In this document: positions 1-7,063 of the stretch, piece by piece
Layout of the letters: every line of letters starts with the position of its first letter
Position numbering within the stretch: the stretch's first letter is position 1
Assembly: GCF_008704795.1 (NCBI RefSeq)
Contig: NZ_CP023690.1
Span: 1,054,001 to 1,118,000, forward strand
Direction: 5' to 3'
DNA from: Streptomyces spectabilis
Lineage (GTDB): Bacteria; Actinomycetota; Actinomycetes; Streptomycetales; Streptomycetaceae
Length of the DNA stretch: 64,000 nucleotides
The notes under the pieces: model-generated
The model's database searches: none
Told to the model about the DNA's origin: nothing
What the model saw: the letters and a program-made list of their open reading frames with translations, nothing else
Translations under genes and position numbers: made by a program

Positions 1-471
1 CGTCTCGCTCAGCACCGCCTCGACCAGGGCCTCCACCGGCACCGGGACCTCGTCGACGGAGGAGAGGGCCGCGCGCTGGCGCGTGTCGGCGCTCTTCGAT
101 CCGAGCGCCTGGAGGAGGACGACGACTTGGAGGACGTCCTGCCAGGCGGCGGGTTCCGCGGCGTCGATCCGGCGCAGCCGCGTGAGCAGTTCGGTCTCGG
201 CCGCGATGCGTTCGCACGTGCGGCGGATGAGGTCGTCGACGAGCGCCGAGGGCGCGAAGCCGGGGTCGTCGAGCGCGCGCCCGATCTCCCGCAGCGAGAG
301 GCCCAGCGACCGCAGGCTCTCGATGTGGAAGATCCGCCGGATGTCGTCGCCGGAGTACTCCCGATAGCCGGAGCCCGTACGGCCCGACGGCCGTACCAGG
401 CCGAGCGACTCGTAGTGCCTGAGCATGCGGGCACTCACCCCGGAGCGTCGCGCCACCTCGCCGATCAACAC
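1..471 (-). CDS. MerR-family transcriptional regulator, 3' end beyond window
   Basis: The 157 visible codons start with an N-terminal winged helix-turn-helix (LIGEVARRSGVSARMLRHYE, then GSGYREYSGDDIRRI), the MerR signature. A long helical region follows that would form the dimer coiled coil. I chose GTG at 471 because GAAGGA lies about 9 bases upstream and the MerR motif begins at once. It lies 15 bases after the HEAT-repeat gene, so the two are probably one transcript with the regulator second. Family members bend the spacer DNA of promoters with long 19-20 base spacers; such a promoter sits upstream of the pair. The C-terminal effector region is cut off, so the ligand is unknown. Confidence 0.9.
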   Translation of the reverse strand, partial: MLIGEVARRSGVSARMLRHYESLGLVRPSGRTGSGYREYSGDDIRRIFHIESLRSLGLSLREIGRALDDPGFAPSALVDDLIRRTCERIAAETELLTRLRRIDAAEPAAWQDVLQVVVLLQALGSKSADTRQRAALSSVDEVPVPVEALVEAVLSET

Positions 472-486
472 GTCCTGTCGTCCTTC

Positions 487-1146
487 CTAGCCGGAACCAC
501 CGAGGGCCAGGATGCGCTTCGCCTCCTCGATCGCGAACTCGAACCCGGCGTCCGGGTCGCGCAGGAGCCGCTGGGTGGCGAGCGCATGCGTACGTACGCG
601 CAGGTCAGGCGCCGTTGTCGCCGGACGCAGCACCGGCAGGACGGCGTCACCCAGCGCGACGAGGGCCCGGCTGAGGCTCAGCTGGGTCTCCCGCTCGCCG
701 CGGCCGAGCTGCGTCGCGAGGACCGCGGCCAGGGCGGGCTCCTCGCCGTGCGGCACGAGCACGACCGCGGTCCGCCAGGCGCTCCGCGCCACGTCGTCGT
801 CGGCGTCGCACAACAGCGCCCGCGTGATCGCTGGCCACGCCTGCCGATCCCCGATCTTGGACAGCGTGTGCAGCGCCTGGCTCCGTGCCTGCGCGCGCTT
901 CGAGCGGACTTCGCGCAGCAGCTCGGGGAGCGTCACGGACACCGGGTGGCGGGTGAGTGCCCACGTCAGCATGTCGCGCACGAAGAACTCGGGCTCGGTC
1001 GCGCACCGCTCAATCAACTTGTCGACAAAGCGCTGATCGGGCGCCGTCCCGGCCTCCAGGGCCGCCCGCAACCGCACGGACGACCGGCCGTCCTCAAGCC
1101 CCCGGAGCACCCGCGCGGCCTCCGTGCCCTGCCCCGTCATGGTCAT
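487..1146 (-). CDS. HEAT-repeat-like protein
   Basis: The protein has 219 residues made almost wholly of short helices in repeated pairs (for example PAITRALLCDADDDVARSAW and LRVRTHALATQRLLRDPDAG). This is the pattern of HEAT/armadillo repeats, which form protein-binding solenoids. No catalytic motif, signal peptide or membrane segment is visible. ATG at 1146 is chosen because GGAGG stands about 8 bases upstream; a longer ORF to 1185 has no ribosome site. It is the first gene of a likely two-gene unit with the MerR regulator and lies just behind a MerR-type promoter, so it is probably that regulator's target. Its partner is unknown. Confidence 0.75.
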   Translation of the reverse strand: MTMTGQGTEAARVLRGLEDGRSSVRLRAALEAGTAPDQRFVDKLIERCATEPEFFVRDMLTWALTRHPVSVTLPELLREVRSKRAQARSQALHTLSKIGDRQAWPAITRALLCDADDDVARSAWRTAVVLVPHGEEPALAAVLATQLGRGERETQLSLSRALVALGDAVLPVLRPATTAPDLRVRTHALATQRLLRDPDAGFEFAIEEAKRILALGGSG

Positions 1147-1168
1147 CGGGACCACCTCCTCGGCAAGC

Positions 1169-1199
1169 AGTGAAGACCTTGTCACGGTGTCAAGGTCAA
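1169..1199 (-). promoter_or_regulatory. MerR-type promoter for the HEAT-repeat/MerR unit
   Basis: On the minus strand TTGACC (1199-1194) and TTCACT (1174-1169) are separated by 19 bases. The spacer region contains an imperfect dyad at 1177-1195, CCTTGTCAC-g-GTGTCAAGG on the plus strand. A 19-base spacer with an internal dyad is the classic MerR-activated promoter. It starts 23 bases before the HEAT-repeat start codon. Confidence 0.65.
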
Positions 1200-1213
1200 G
1201 GGGGCCCTGGCCG

Positions 1214-1405
1214 GGGCGACGTCAGCTCTCCGTCAGCGCCTGGGGCACGGACGGCGAGTACGACACCTTCGTCGAGCAGATCCGAAGCGGAACCTCTACA
1301 CCGCCGAGTACCACAGCGCCCACCATGCTGGAGGAGGCGTACAACGACCCGAGGGAGTTCGTGTACGCGCTGCCGTCCCGCTACAAGCCCGTCCGGGGGA
1401 AGTGA
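1214..1405 (+). pseudogene. Possible remnant of an unidentified gene
   Basis: Read in one frame this gives SVSAWGTDGEYDTFVEQIRSG, then low-quality sequence, then MLEEAYNDPREFVYALPSRY and KPVRGK before a stop. The neighbouring frame over the poor stretch reads RNLYTAEYHSA. Two compensating frameshifts would therefore join them into a protein-like C-terminus with acidic and aromatic residues unlike random GC-rich translation. No start codon with a ribosome site is present. I do not recognise the family. It may also be chance. Confidence 0.3.
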
Positions 1406-1440
1406 GCGACCGCCGACGGCCTTCGCCGCGCAGCCGCGCG

Positions 1441-1772
1441 TTAAGCCGCGCCGCCTGGCGGGCGTGGTGGTCGCGTTCGGGGAGGGTGGAAGCCGACCGG
1501 GCCGCCCGGGGCCTCCGGCACGAGGTAGGCCCGCGCGAACTGCCGCATGGTCAGTACCCCGACCGCGCGCAGCGTGAGCGCGACGGCCGATGCCGGGGTC
1601 GGGGACGGGTGCGCGCACAGGAAGTACAGCTGGAGCGTGTCGCCCACCGTCTCGCCGGGGCCCGGCGCGGGCTCGGCCTCGACCCGCTCCTCACGCCGCC
1701 GCGAAGTCGGCCCCGGCGGGCGAGAACGCCGATCGCCTCGGGTGCCGGCTCCCGGAGCAGCGGCTCGTTCAC
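1441..1772 (-). pseudogene. Decayed ECF sigma factor (ECF42-like)
   Basis: A GTG at 1772 overlaps the stop of the DGPF-domain gene (GTGA), the usual coupling in this gene pair. It opens VNEPLLREPAPEAIGVLARR, which resembles sigma region 2 of ECF42 factors. A two-base deletion then breaks the frame: GADFAAA is readable in another frame just before a stop. Most of the middle is missing. The trace resumes as GDTLQLYFLCAHPSPTPASA and VALTLRAVGVLTMRQFARAY, matching sigma region 4 of this family, then loses similarity near LVPEAPGG. An intact family member has about 400 residues, so both an internal deletion and loss of the C-terminal SnoaL-like extension are evident. Confidence 0.75.
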
Positions 1773-2176
1773 TCGGTGACCGTGCCGTGCTCGCCGTAGA
1801 ACGGGCGCACCTCGAGCCACTCGTGGATCGGCTTCCCGCCCGCGCCCGGGGCCGCGGACAGCTCGCCCGCCAGCTCGATCGCGCGCTCGTAGGTCTCGAC
1901 GTCGATCACCATCCAGCCGGCGATCAGGTCCTTGGTCTCCGCGAACGGGCCGTCGGTGACCGGCGGCCGCCCCTCGCCGTCGTAGCGGACGAACGTGCCC
2001 TCCGGGGAGAGGGCCTGGCTGTCGACGAACTCACCGGTCTTCTCAAGGCGGGCGGCGAAGTCGTTCATGTACCGCAGGTGGGCCGAGACCTCCTCCGGCT
2101 CCCACTGATCCATCGGCACGTCGTTCACCGATGCCGGCGCGCCGCGGTAGTGCTTCAGCAACAGGTACTTGGCCAT
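1769..2176 (-). CDS. YCII-related DGPF-domain protein
   Basis: The 135-residue protein begins MAKYLLLKHYRG, carries VTDGPFAETKDLIAGWMVID and ends near EVRPFYGEHG. The DGPF motif and the alternating strand/helix pattern define the YCII-related family of small dimeric ferredoxin-like proteins. The start at 2176 follows a strong AAGGAGG at a good distance. In actinobacteria these genes are typically paired with an ECF42 sigma factor; here the partner downstream is degenerate. No enzymatic activity can be assigned. The gene itself looks intact. Confidence 0.85.
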   Translation of the reverse strand: MAKYLLLKHYRGAPASVNDVPMDQWEPEEVSAHLRYMNDFAARLEKTGEFVDSQALSPEGTFVRYDGEGRPPVTDGPFAETKDLIAGWMVIDVETYERAIELAGELSAAPGAGGKPIHEWLEVRPFYGEHGTVTE

Positions 2177-2300
2177 GGTGTCCTCCTTGGTGAGGTACGG
2201 CTCCATTGTGGCCGTGTTCGCCCCTGGGAGGGAGCCGCGGACGGGTTCTCGACACGGCTGCCTCGCGAGAACGCCGGGGGTGTCGCCTTTGCCTCTAAAA

Positions 2301-2316
2301 TCGAACATGCGATCTA
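2301..2316. promoter_or_regulatory. Possible degenerate LexA (SOS) box
   Basis: TCGAAC-atgc-GATCTA matches the actinobacterial/Gram-positive LexA consensus TCGAAC-N4-GTTCGA perfectly in the left half and at 4 of 6 positions in the right half. It lies just upstream of the small plus-strand gene at 2325. The match is weak enough to be chance. Confidence 0.3.
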
Positions 2317-2324
2317 ATCCTGGT

Positions 2325-2579
2325 ATGGACCGGCACACCTTCCCCACTGATCTCCTGGAGACCCAGGAAGCCTGGTACGTCACCTACCGACAGCTCGCCG
2401 ACGTACCCATGACCGGCGCGGCTGCGCACCGGCGCCGACTGCTGCGGCTGTCCCAGCTGATCGCCGCGCACCCGTTCTGGCAGACCTCGGCGGGCACCCC
2501 CGCGGCCCGCGTCGCGCTCAAGGAGCGGGCCCGCGCGCGGACCGCCGAGGCCATCAGGCCTGATGCAGGGCGTAGGTGA
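2325..2579 (+). CDS. Small conserved-looking protein of unknown function
   Basis: The 84-residue protein MDRHTFPTDLLETQEAWYVT... is rich in Arg, Trp and Tyr and ends with a basic tail. It looks mostly helical (HRRRLLRLSQLIAAHPFWQT) and has no signal peptide or metal motif. ATG at 2325 is preferred because the protein-like reading begins there; no good Shine-Dalgarno sequence is visible, so the transcript may be leaderless or short-leadered. Its last 26 bases overlap the convergent NB-ARC gene. I recall similar short proteins in other Streptomyces but cannot assign a role. Confidence 0.6.
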   Translation: MDRHTFPTDLLETQEAWYVTYRQLADVPMTGAAAHRRRLLRLSQLIAAHPFWQTSAGTPAARVALKERARARTAEAIRPDAGRR

Positions 2580-4650
2580 GGACGTCGTCGCCGCTGTCGC
2601 GCATGCCCTTGCGGAAGGCCGCCTCGTAGGCGGCGTCCCCGGCGCTCGCGCGGGCCCGGCGTTCACAGGCTTCGCGGGCCGCGATGAGCTCGGGGATGCC
2701 CAGCTGGGGCCGGCCGATGTCGGCCCAGGTCCGCTGGCCCATGCCGAGCAGCCGGGCCGCCCGCTCACCCTGCCCCGCGGTGGCGGCGAGCGAGGCCAGC
2801 AGGTCGACGGCCGTGGCGATGCCGATGCTGTCGTGCAGCAGGGCCTTGCCCTCCAGGGCGGTGCGGGCGTGCGCGGCCGCCTCGGCGAAGCGGCCCAGGC
2901 CGTACGCCGCCTGCCCGTGGACGTAGTCGGCGAAGGCCCGGGCCCACAGCTCGCCGCGCCCGACACACGCCGCGCGCAGGGCGTCCGCCACCGCGCAGGC
3001 CTCCGCGAACTCCCTCAGATTGGTGTGGACGAACACCCGCAGCGCCCACACCAGGAAGCGCGCCCCGGTGTACGCACCGCCGTGCTCCTCGGCATAGGGC
3101 ACCGCGTCGAAGACGGTCGCGGCCTCGGCCGGACGGCCGGTCAGCGTGAGGAGCCCGCCGTCGAGGTGCGCGGCGGCGCACAGCATGGCCGGGTCGGCCG
3201 CCTCCTCGGCGCGGGCCCGGAGCTCCCCCGCGAGGCGTGCGGCCGCGGCACGGTCGACCTGGCCCAGGGCGATCGCGCCGCAGGCCCACACCGCCTTGCT
3301 CCGCACGGCGCCGGACCGCGGCCCCAGGGACAGGGCCCGGTCGAGGTAGTGGCGCCCCTCGCGCAGGACGCCGCAGCACAGCCAGTAGAACCACAGGGCC
3401 CCGGCCAGTTCGAGGGCGGTGTACGCGTCCTCCCCCTCGCCCAGGCAGAAGTCGAGCGCGGCACGGAGGTTGGCGTGTTCGCAGACCATCCGTTCGTGCC
3501 AGGCGGCCTGGTCGGGGCCCATCCACGCGGTATCGCCCCGCAGGGCCAGGGCCCGGTAGTGGATCCGGTGCCGGCAGCGCAGCTCCGCCTCCTCGCCCAG
3601 ACCGCGCAGCCAGTCGGCGCCGAATTCGCGCAGGGTGTCCAGCATGCGGTAGCGCTCCGCGCCCCCTGTGGGCTGCGGGACGAGGATCGACTTCTCCACC
3701 AGGGCGACCAGCAGGCCGCCGACGTGCTCGGCAGCCAGGTGCGTGTCGGCGCACACCTGCCGGGCCGCCTCGGCGTCGAAGGTGCCCGCGAACACCGAGA
3801 GCCGTGCCCACAACAGCCGTTCGGCCGGGGTGCACAGTTCATGGCTCCAGCCGATCGCGGTCCGCATCGCCTGGTGCCAGGGAGGTTCGGCCTCGTACAC
3901 GACCGCGTCGGTCTCCCCCAGGACGGCGAACCGGTCGTCCAGGCGCTCGGTCAGCTCACCGACGGACAGTTCGCCCAGGCGTGCCGCGGCCAGTTCGATG
4001 GCCAGCGGGAGGCCGTCCAGGCGCCGGGCCAGGCCGACGAGCCCGGCCCGTTCCGCGTCGGTGTCCTTGAAGCCGGGCAGACACGGGGCGGCGCGCTCGC
4101 GCAGCAGCACCACCGCGTCCGCCTGCGACGCCGTGGGATCGCCGGGCTCGGGGACCGGCAGCGGCTCGACCGTGAGCACCTCCTCGCCGCCCGCCTCCAG
4201 ACGGCGGCGGCTGGTGGCCAGGATCCTGAGGCCGGGCGCGGCCTCCACCAGTGCCTGCGCGGCCAGCGAGCAGGCGTCCACCAGGTGCTCACAGGTGTCC
4301 AGGACGAGCAGCAGCTCCCGGCCCGCCAGATAGTCCGCCAGGACGTCGATCATCGGGCGGGTGCTCTGGTCCACCAGGGGCAGCGCCTCGGCGATGGCGT
4401 ACGGCAGCGACCTGCCCTCGCGCAGCGACGACAGTTCCACCACCCACGCTCCGTCCCGGAACCGTGGCTGCAACTCGGCCGCGGCCTCAAGCGCGAGGCG
4501 GGTCTTGCCCACCCCACCGACCCCTGTCAGGGTCACCAGGCGCGCCGTGCCCGCGAACAGCCTCCCGATCTCCGCCAGTTCGGACCCGCGGCCCACCATC
4601 GTCGTCCTCGCTGCCGGCAGGTTCCCCGCCCGGGACTGCTCAACGGCCAC
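2554..4650 (-). CDS. NB-ARC/AAA-type ATPase regulator without recognisable DNA-binding domain
   Basis: The 698-residue protein has an N-terminal P-loop (GVGGVGKT, about residues 41-48), a Walker B-like LLLVLDTCEHLVD near 112-122, and the LATSRRRLEAGGE and GLPLAIELAAARL motifs of STAND/NB-ARC ATPases. About 350 residues of TPR-like helical repeats follow (LGRFAEAAAHARTALEG). Relatives usually carry a SARP domain in front or a LuxR helix-turn-helix at the C-terminus. Here the N-terminus goes straight to MVGRGSEL and the C-terminus stops at DDVLTYALHQA, so neither is seen. GTG at 4650 is chosen because GGAGGAAGAAC precedes it. It probably acts as a nucleotide-dependent signalling scaffold. Confidence 0.8.
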   Translation of the reverse strand: MAVEQSRAGNLPAARTTMVGRGSELAEIGRLFAGTARLVTLTGVGGVGKTRLALEAAAELQPRFRDGAWVVELSSLREGRSLPYAIAEALPLVDQSTRPMIDVLADYLAGRELLLVLDTCEHLVDACSLAAQALVEAAPGLRILATSRRRLEAGGEEVLTVEPLPVPEPGDPTASQADAVVLLRERAAPCLPGFKDTDAERAGLVGLARRLDGLPLAIELAAARLGELSVGELTERLDDRFAVLGETDAVVYEAEPPWHQAMRTAIGWSHELCTPAERLLWARLSVFAGTFDAEAARQVCADTHLAAEHVGGLLVALVEKSILVPQPTGGAERYRMLDTLREFGADWLRGLGEEAELRCRHRIHYRALALRGDTAWMGPDQAAWHERMVCEHANLRAALDFCLGEGEDAYTALELAGALWFYWLCCGVLREGRHYLDRALSLGPRSGAVRSKAVWACGAIALGQVDRAAAARLAGELRARAEEAADPAMLCAAAHLDGGLLTLTGRPAEAATVFDAVPYAEEHGGAYTGARFLVWALRVFVHTNLREFAEACAVADALRAACVGRGELWARAFADYVHGQAAYGLGRFAEAAAHARTALEGKALLHDSIGIATAVDLLASLAATAGQGERAARLLGMGQRTWADIGRPQLGIPELIAAREACERRARASAGDAAYEAAFRKGMRDSGDDVLTYALHQA

Positions 4651-4885
4651 GTTCTTCCTCCCCCTCGCCCGCACATCGCCCGCGCAGGCGGGGGCACACA
4701 GTGTGCCGTCCCCGGCCACACCATGGGCAACCGGAGTGAAAGCGCCCCGAATCGCTGGAAACGGACCACGAACGCCCAGGAAATGAACGGACCCGCGCAC
4801 GTCGTGCACAACGATCGATCGACGGCGCCGCACGGCCCGCGGACAACGGTCGTGACCGCCGCCGTCGGGCCGGGGGGCTCGGCCC

Positions 4886-5428
4886 TCAGGCGCCGGTCTT
4901 GCCCAGGGCGTCGGTCAGGGCGCGGCAGAAGGCCGGGAGGTCGTCCGGCTTGCGGCTGGTGACGAGGGTGTTGGGGCCCGCGGTGCACACCCGCACCTCC
5001 TCGTCGACCCACGTGCCACCCGCGTTGCGGATGTCGGTGCGCAGGCTGGGCCAGGAGGTGACGGTGCGGCCGCGCACCACGTCGGCCTCGACGAGCGTCC
5101 ACGGGGCGTGACAGATCGCCGCGACGGGCTTGCCCGCGGTGAAGAACTCCTCGATGAACGCCACCGCCCGCTCGTCCAGGCGCAGGGCGTCGGGGTTGGC
5201 GACGCCGCCGGGCAGGACCAGGGCCTCGAAGTTTGCGGCGGACGCCTCGGCCACGACCTGGTCGACCGGGAAGGAGTCGGCCTTGTCGAGGTGGTCGAAC
5301 CCCTGGACGCGACCCGGCTCGGTCGACAGCAGGACGGGCTCGGCCCCTGCGGCCTCGACGGCCCGCCACGGCTCGGTCAGTTCGATCTGCTCCACGCCTT
5401 CGGGCGCGGTGAGAAAGGCGATGCGCAC
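4886..5428 (-). CDS. DJ-1/PfpI family (type 1 glutamine amidotransferase-like) protein
   Basis: The 180-residue protein starts RIAFLTAPEGVEQIELTEPW and contains ALVLPGGVANPD and the nucleophile elbow AICHAPW, with Cys as the presumed catalytic residue. This is the YhbO/PfpI/general-stress-protein-18 branch of the DJ-1 superfamily, whose members act on stress-damaged proteins or as glyoxalase/deglycase-like enzymes; the exact reaction is disputed. GTG at 5428 has GGAGAGGAG upstream. It lies downstream of the Dps gene on the same strand, and the pairing of two stress-type genes suggests a common stress response, though the 142-base spacer is long. Confidence 0.9.
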   Translation of the reverse strand: MRIAFLTAPEGVEQIELTEPWRAVEAAGAEPVLLSTEPGRVQGFDHLDKADSFPVDQVVAEASAANFEALVLPGGVANPDALRLDERAVAFIEEFFTAGKPVAAICHAPWTLVEADVVRGRTVTSWPSLRTDIRNAGGTWVDEEVRVCTAGPNTLVTSRKPDDLPAFCRALTDALGKTGA

Positions 5429-5471
5429 GGTGGCTCCTCTCCTTGATGAAGTGCTGCTTCGGGTTCTCACG

Positions 5472-5562
5472 CTGGTATGTCTGGTACTGGTACGTCTGGC
5501 GCCGGCTTGTCTCGCGCTGGTTCGTCTGGTGCTGGTTCGGGTTCTCGTACGCGCGGTTCTCG
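5472..5562. repeat. Degenerate short tandem repeats in the dps-pfpI spacer
   Basis: About 90 bases are built from variants of CTGGT(A/T)C and GTCTGGTGCTGGTTCG. The run contains repeated GGTACTGGTACGTCTGG-like units and shows strong strand asymmetry (T/G rich). It fills the space between the Dps stop and the DJ-1 gene leader. It does not form a strong hairpin and has no recognisable coding sense in the direction of the flanking genes. Confidence 0.6.
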
Positions 5563-5570
5563 GGGCGCGG

Positions 5571-6131
5571 TCAGCTCTCCCGGGCGGCTTCCGCGGCCTC
5601 GCGCTCCGTGGCCTTGCCGCCGGTGGAGAGGGTGCCCTGGGCGCTCTCCAGGTGGGCCCGGACGAACCACTGGAACTGGTCCAGGTCACGGACCTGTTCG
5701 ATGAGGATGTCCTCGGTGGCCGGGTCGAGCTTGCCGACCTCGTCGATGGCGGTGCGGTAGGCCTCGATCACGCCGGTGTACACGAGGTCGAGCGCGCCCA
5801 GGTGGGCGATGGCGTCGGCCCGGCCGATGCTGTAGTCGTCCCAGGTGCGCTCGGTCACCAGGGTGCCCGGCGTGCCCTGGGGCACGCCGCCGAGGGCCGA
5901 GATGCGCTCCGCGACGTCGTCGGCCATGGCGCGGACGCGGTCGACCTGCGGATCCAGCATCTCGTGTACGGCGATGAAGTGCGGGCCGACGACGTTCCAG
6001 TGCACGTGCTTGAGCGTGAGGTGCAGATCGTTCAGCGCGTGCAGACGCATGCCGAGCGCCGCGATGAGCTTGCCGCCGTCCTCGACGCTGATGCCGGGGA
6101 CGGTGTAGCGCGGGGTGGTGGTACGGGCCAT
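5571..6131 (-). CDS. dps: Dps-family ferritin-like DNA-protection protein
   Basis: The 186-residue protein has the Dps core: LHLTLKHVHWNVVGPHFIAV followed by HEMLD and RVRAMADDVAER supply the His/Asp/Glu ferroxidase ligands shared between subunits. DQFQWFVRAHLE marks the fourth helix. Dps dodecamers store iron using peroxide and shield DNA. The basic/Thr-rich N-terminus (ARTTTPRYTVPG) and the tail after residue 165 (GGKATEREAAEAARES) could affect DNA binding. ATG at 6131 is followed directly by the family N-terminus; GAGGAG stands about 8 bases upstream. It is the first gene of a possible unit with the DJ-1 protein. Confidence 0.95.
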   Translation of the reverse strand: MARTTTPRYTVPGISVEDGGKLIAALGMRLHALNDLHLTLKHVHWNVVGPHFIAVHEMLDPQVDRVRAMADDVAERISALGGVPQGTPGTLVTERTWDDYSIGRADAIAHLGALDLVYTGVIEAYRTAIDEVGKLDPATEDILIEQVRDLDQFQWFVRAHLESAQGTLSTGGKATEREAAEAARES

Positions 6132-6345
6132 GGTGCGCTCCTCACAAGGGTCGGGCACCGACACCCCGGCGCGGGCCGCGGCATCGATACCGGAACTACG
6201 GGTACTGGGGACGACCGACTCGTCGTCTCCCTCTGGCACGCCTTCCCCCGCCTAGTGCGACATAACATGTGAAATAGGCCAAAGGCCACATATAGCGATG
6301 CCGACGGGGTAGACGCGGGGCACATCAGAAGAAGGGGTGGACACC

Positions 6346-6657
6346 GTGTTGATGCCGGATCCCAAGGCACTGAGAGTCCTGCTCGCCCGCTACGCGGACC
6401 TGCGGATCGCGGCGCCGCCGACGGAGGCGACCCGTCGTGCGCTGGAGGACGTGAGCTACACGCTCTGCGTGATGACCGGCGTGAACCGGGTCGACGACGC
6501 GCTCGGCGTCGCCGACGCGCTGCTCGCGGAGCCCGGCCCCGAGGTGGGACGGGCGCGTGCCGAGGTGCCGCAGGTGCCCGACGCACGGCCGGTCGGCCGG
6601 GCGGACGAGGTCACGCTTCCCCGGCCCTCGGTCGGTCCAGCGACCTTGCTGTCCTGA
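6346..6657 (+). CDS. DUF5133 domain protein
   Basis: The 103-residue protein opens VLMPDPKALRVLLARYADLR and continues with ALEDVSYTLCVMTGVNRVDD, the features of the Streptomyces DUF5133 family. The N-terminal half is the conserved helical domain; the C-terminal 35 residues are Pro/Ala/Val-rich and probably disordered. GTG at 6346 is chosen because homologs begin at this M/VLMP motif and AAGGGG lies upstream; GTG at 6337 is an alternative. Function is unknown. It is divergent from dps across a 214-base spacer with an AT-rich core near 6255-6300. Confidence 0.75.
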   Translation: MLMPDPKALRVLLARYADLRIAAPPTEATRRALEDVSYTLCVMTGVNRVDDALGVADALLAEPGPEVGRARAEVPQVPDARPVGRADEVTLPRPSVGPATLLS

Positions 6658-7063
6658 AGTTCACCCACCTCAGTGCTCACTCCCGTATATCGACAACAAC
6701 TGTGTCGAGGCGCCTAACCGTGCCTCTCCCCCGTAAACCCATGCGTGTCGGCGGGCGCATCGGGAAATGGCTCGAGTGGTCCTGTGTCAATGCCGGGCAT
6801 CGGGGGAACTCGCAGCTCTGGAGATGACGGACCACGGCGTCTTTCGCCGCTCTCGTCCCGCTGGCGCGGGTGCGAGGGGCCCGGCCGCCACGGCGACTGT
6901 CGCCGCCCCTCGCTCCTGAGTTCCGTCGCGACGCGATCACGTGGAGATGGCGGCACGGAATTCCCCCGCCCGTTCCCGCCTATGGCATCGCGTCCGAAGA
7001 GAGCCAGCTGATTCACAGAGCTGTTCATTCACAGAGACAGAGACAGAGACAGAGGAGGACTGT
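6658..7063. other. Non-coding spacer between DUF5133 and SRPBCC genes
   Basis: I see no gene in these 406 bases. They contain a dyad TCGACA-N7-TGTCGA at 6690-6708, which could be a weak terminator or a protein site, two copies of ATTCACAGAG (7011-7020 and 7027-7036) and a hexanucleotide repeat just before the next gene. Short ORFs on both strands lack ribosome sites and natural composition. Confidence 0.5.
7031..7054 (+). repeat. (ACAGAG)4 repeat upstream of a ribosome binding site
   Basis: Four perfect copies of ACAGAG run directly into GAGGAGG, the ribosome site of the SRPBCC gene. A repeat of this kind can change copy number by slippage, which would alter the leader but not the SD-to-start distance. 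Confidence 0.8.

Noticed and set aside
2563..4962. Plus-strand ORF of 799 codons opposite the NB-ARC gene
   Set aside because: Shadow frame with Gln/Gly/Arg-rich noise; the minus strand has a P-loop and Walker motifs.
5472..5562. CRISPR-like array
   Set aside because: Units are short, degenerate and without spacers; no cas genes are present.
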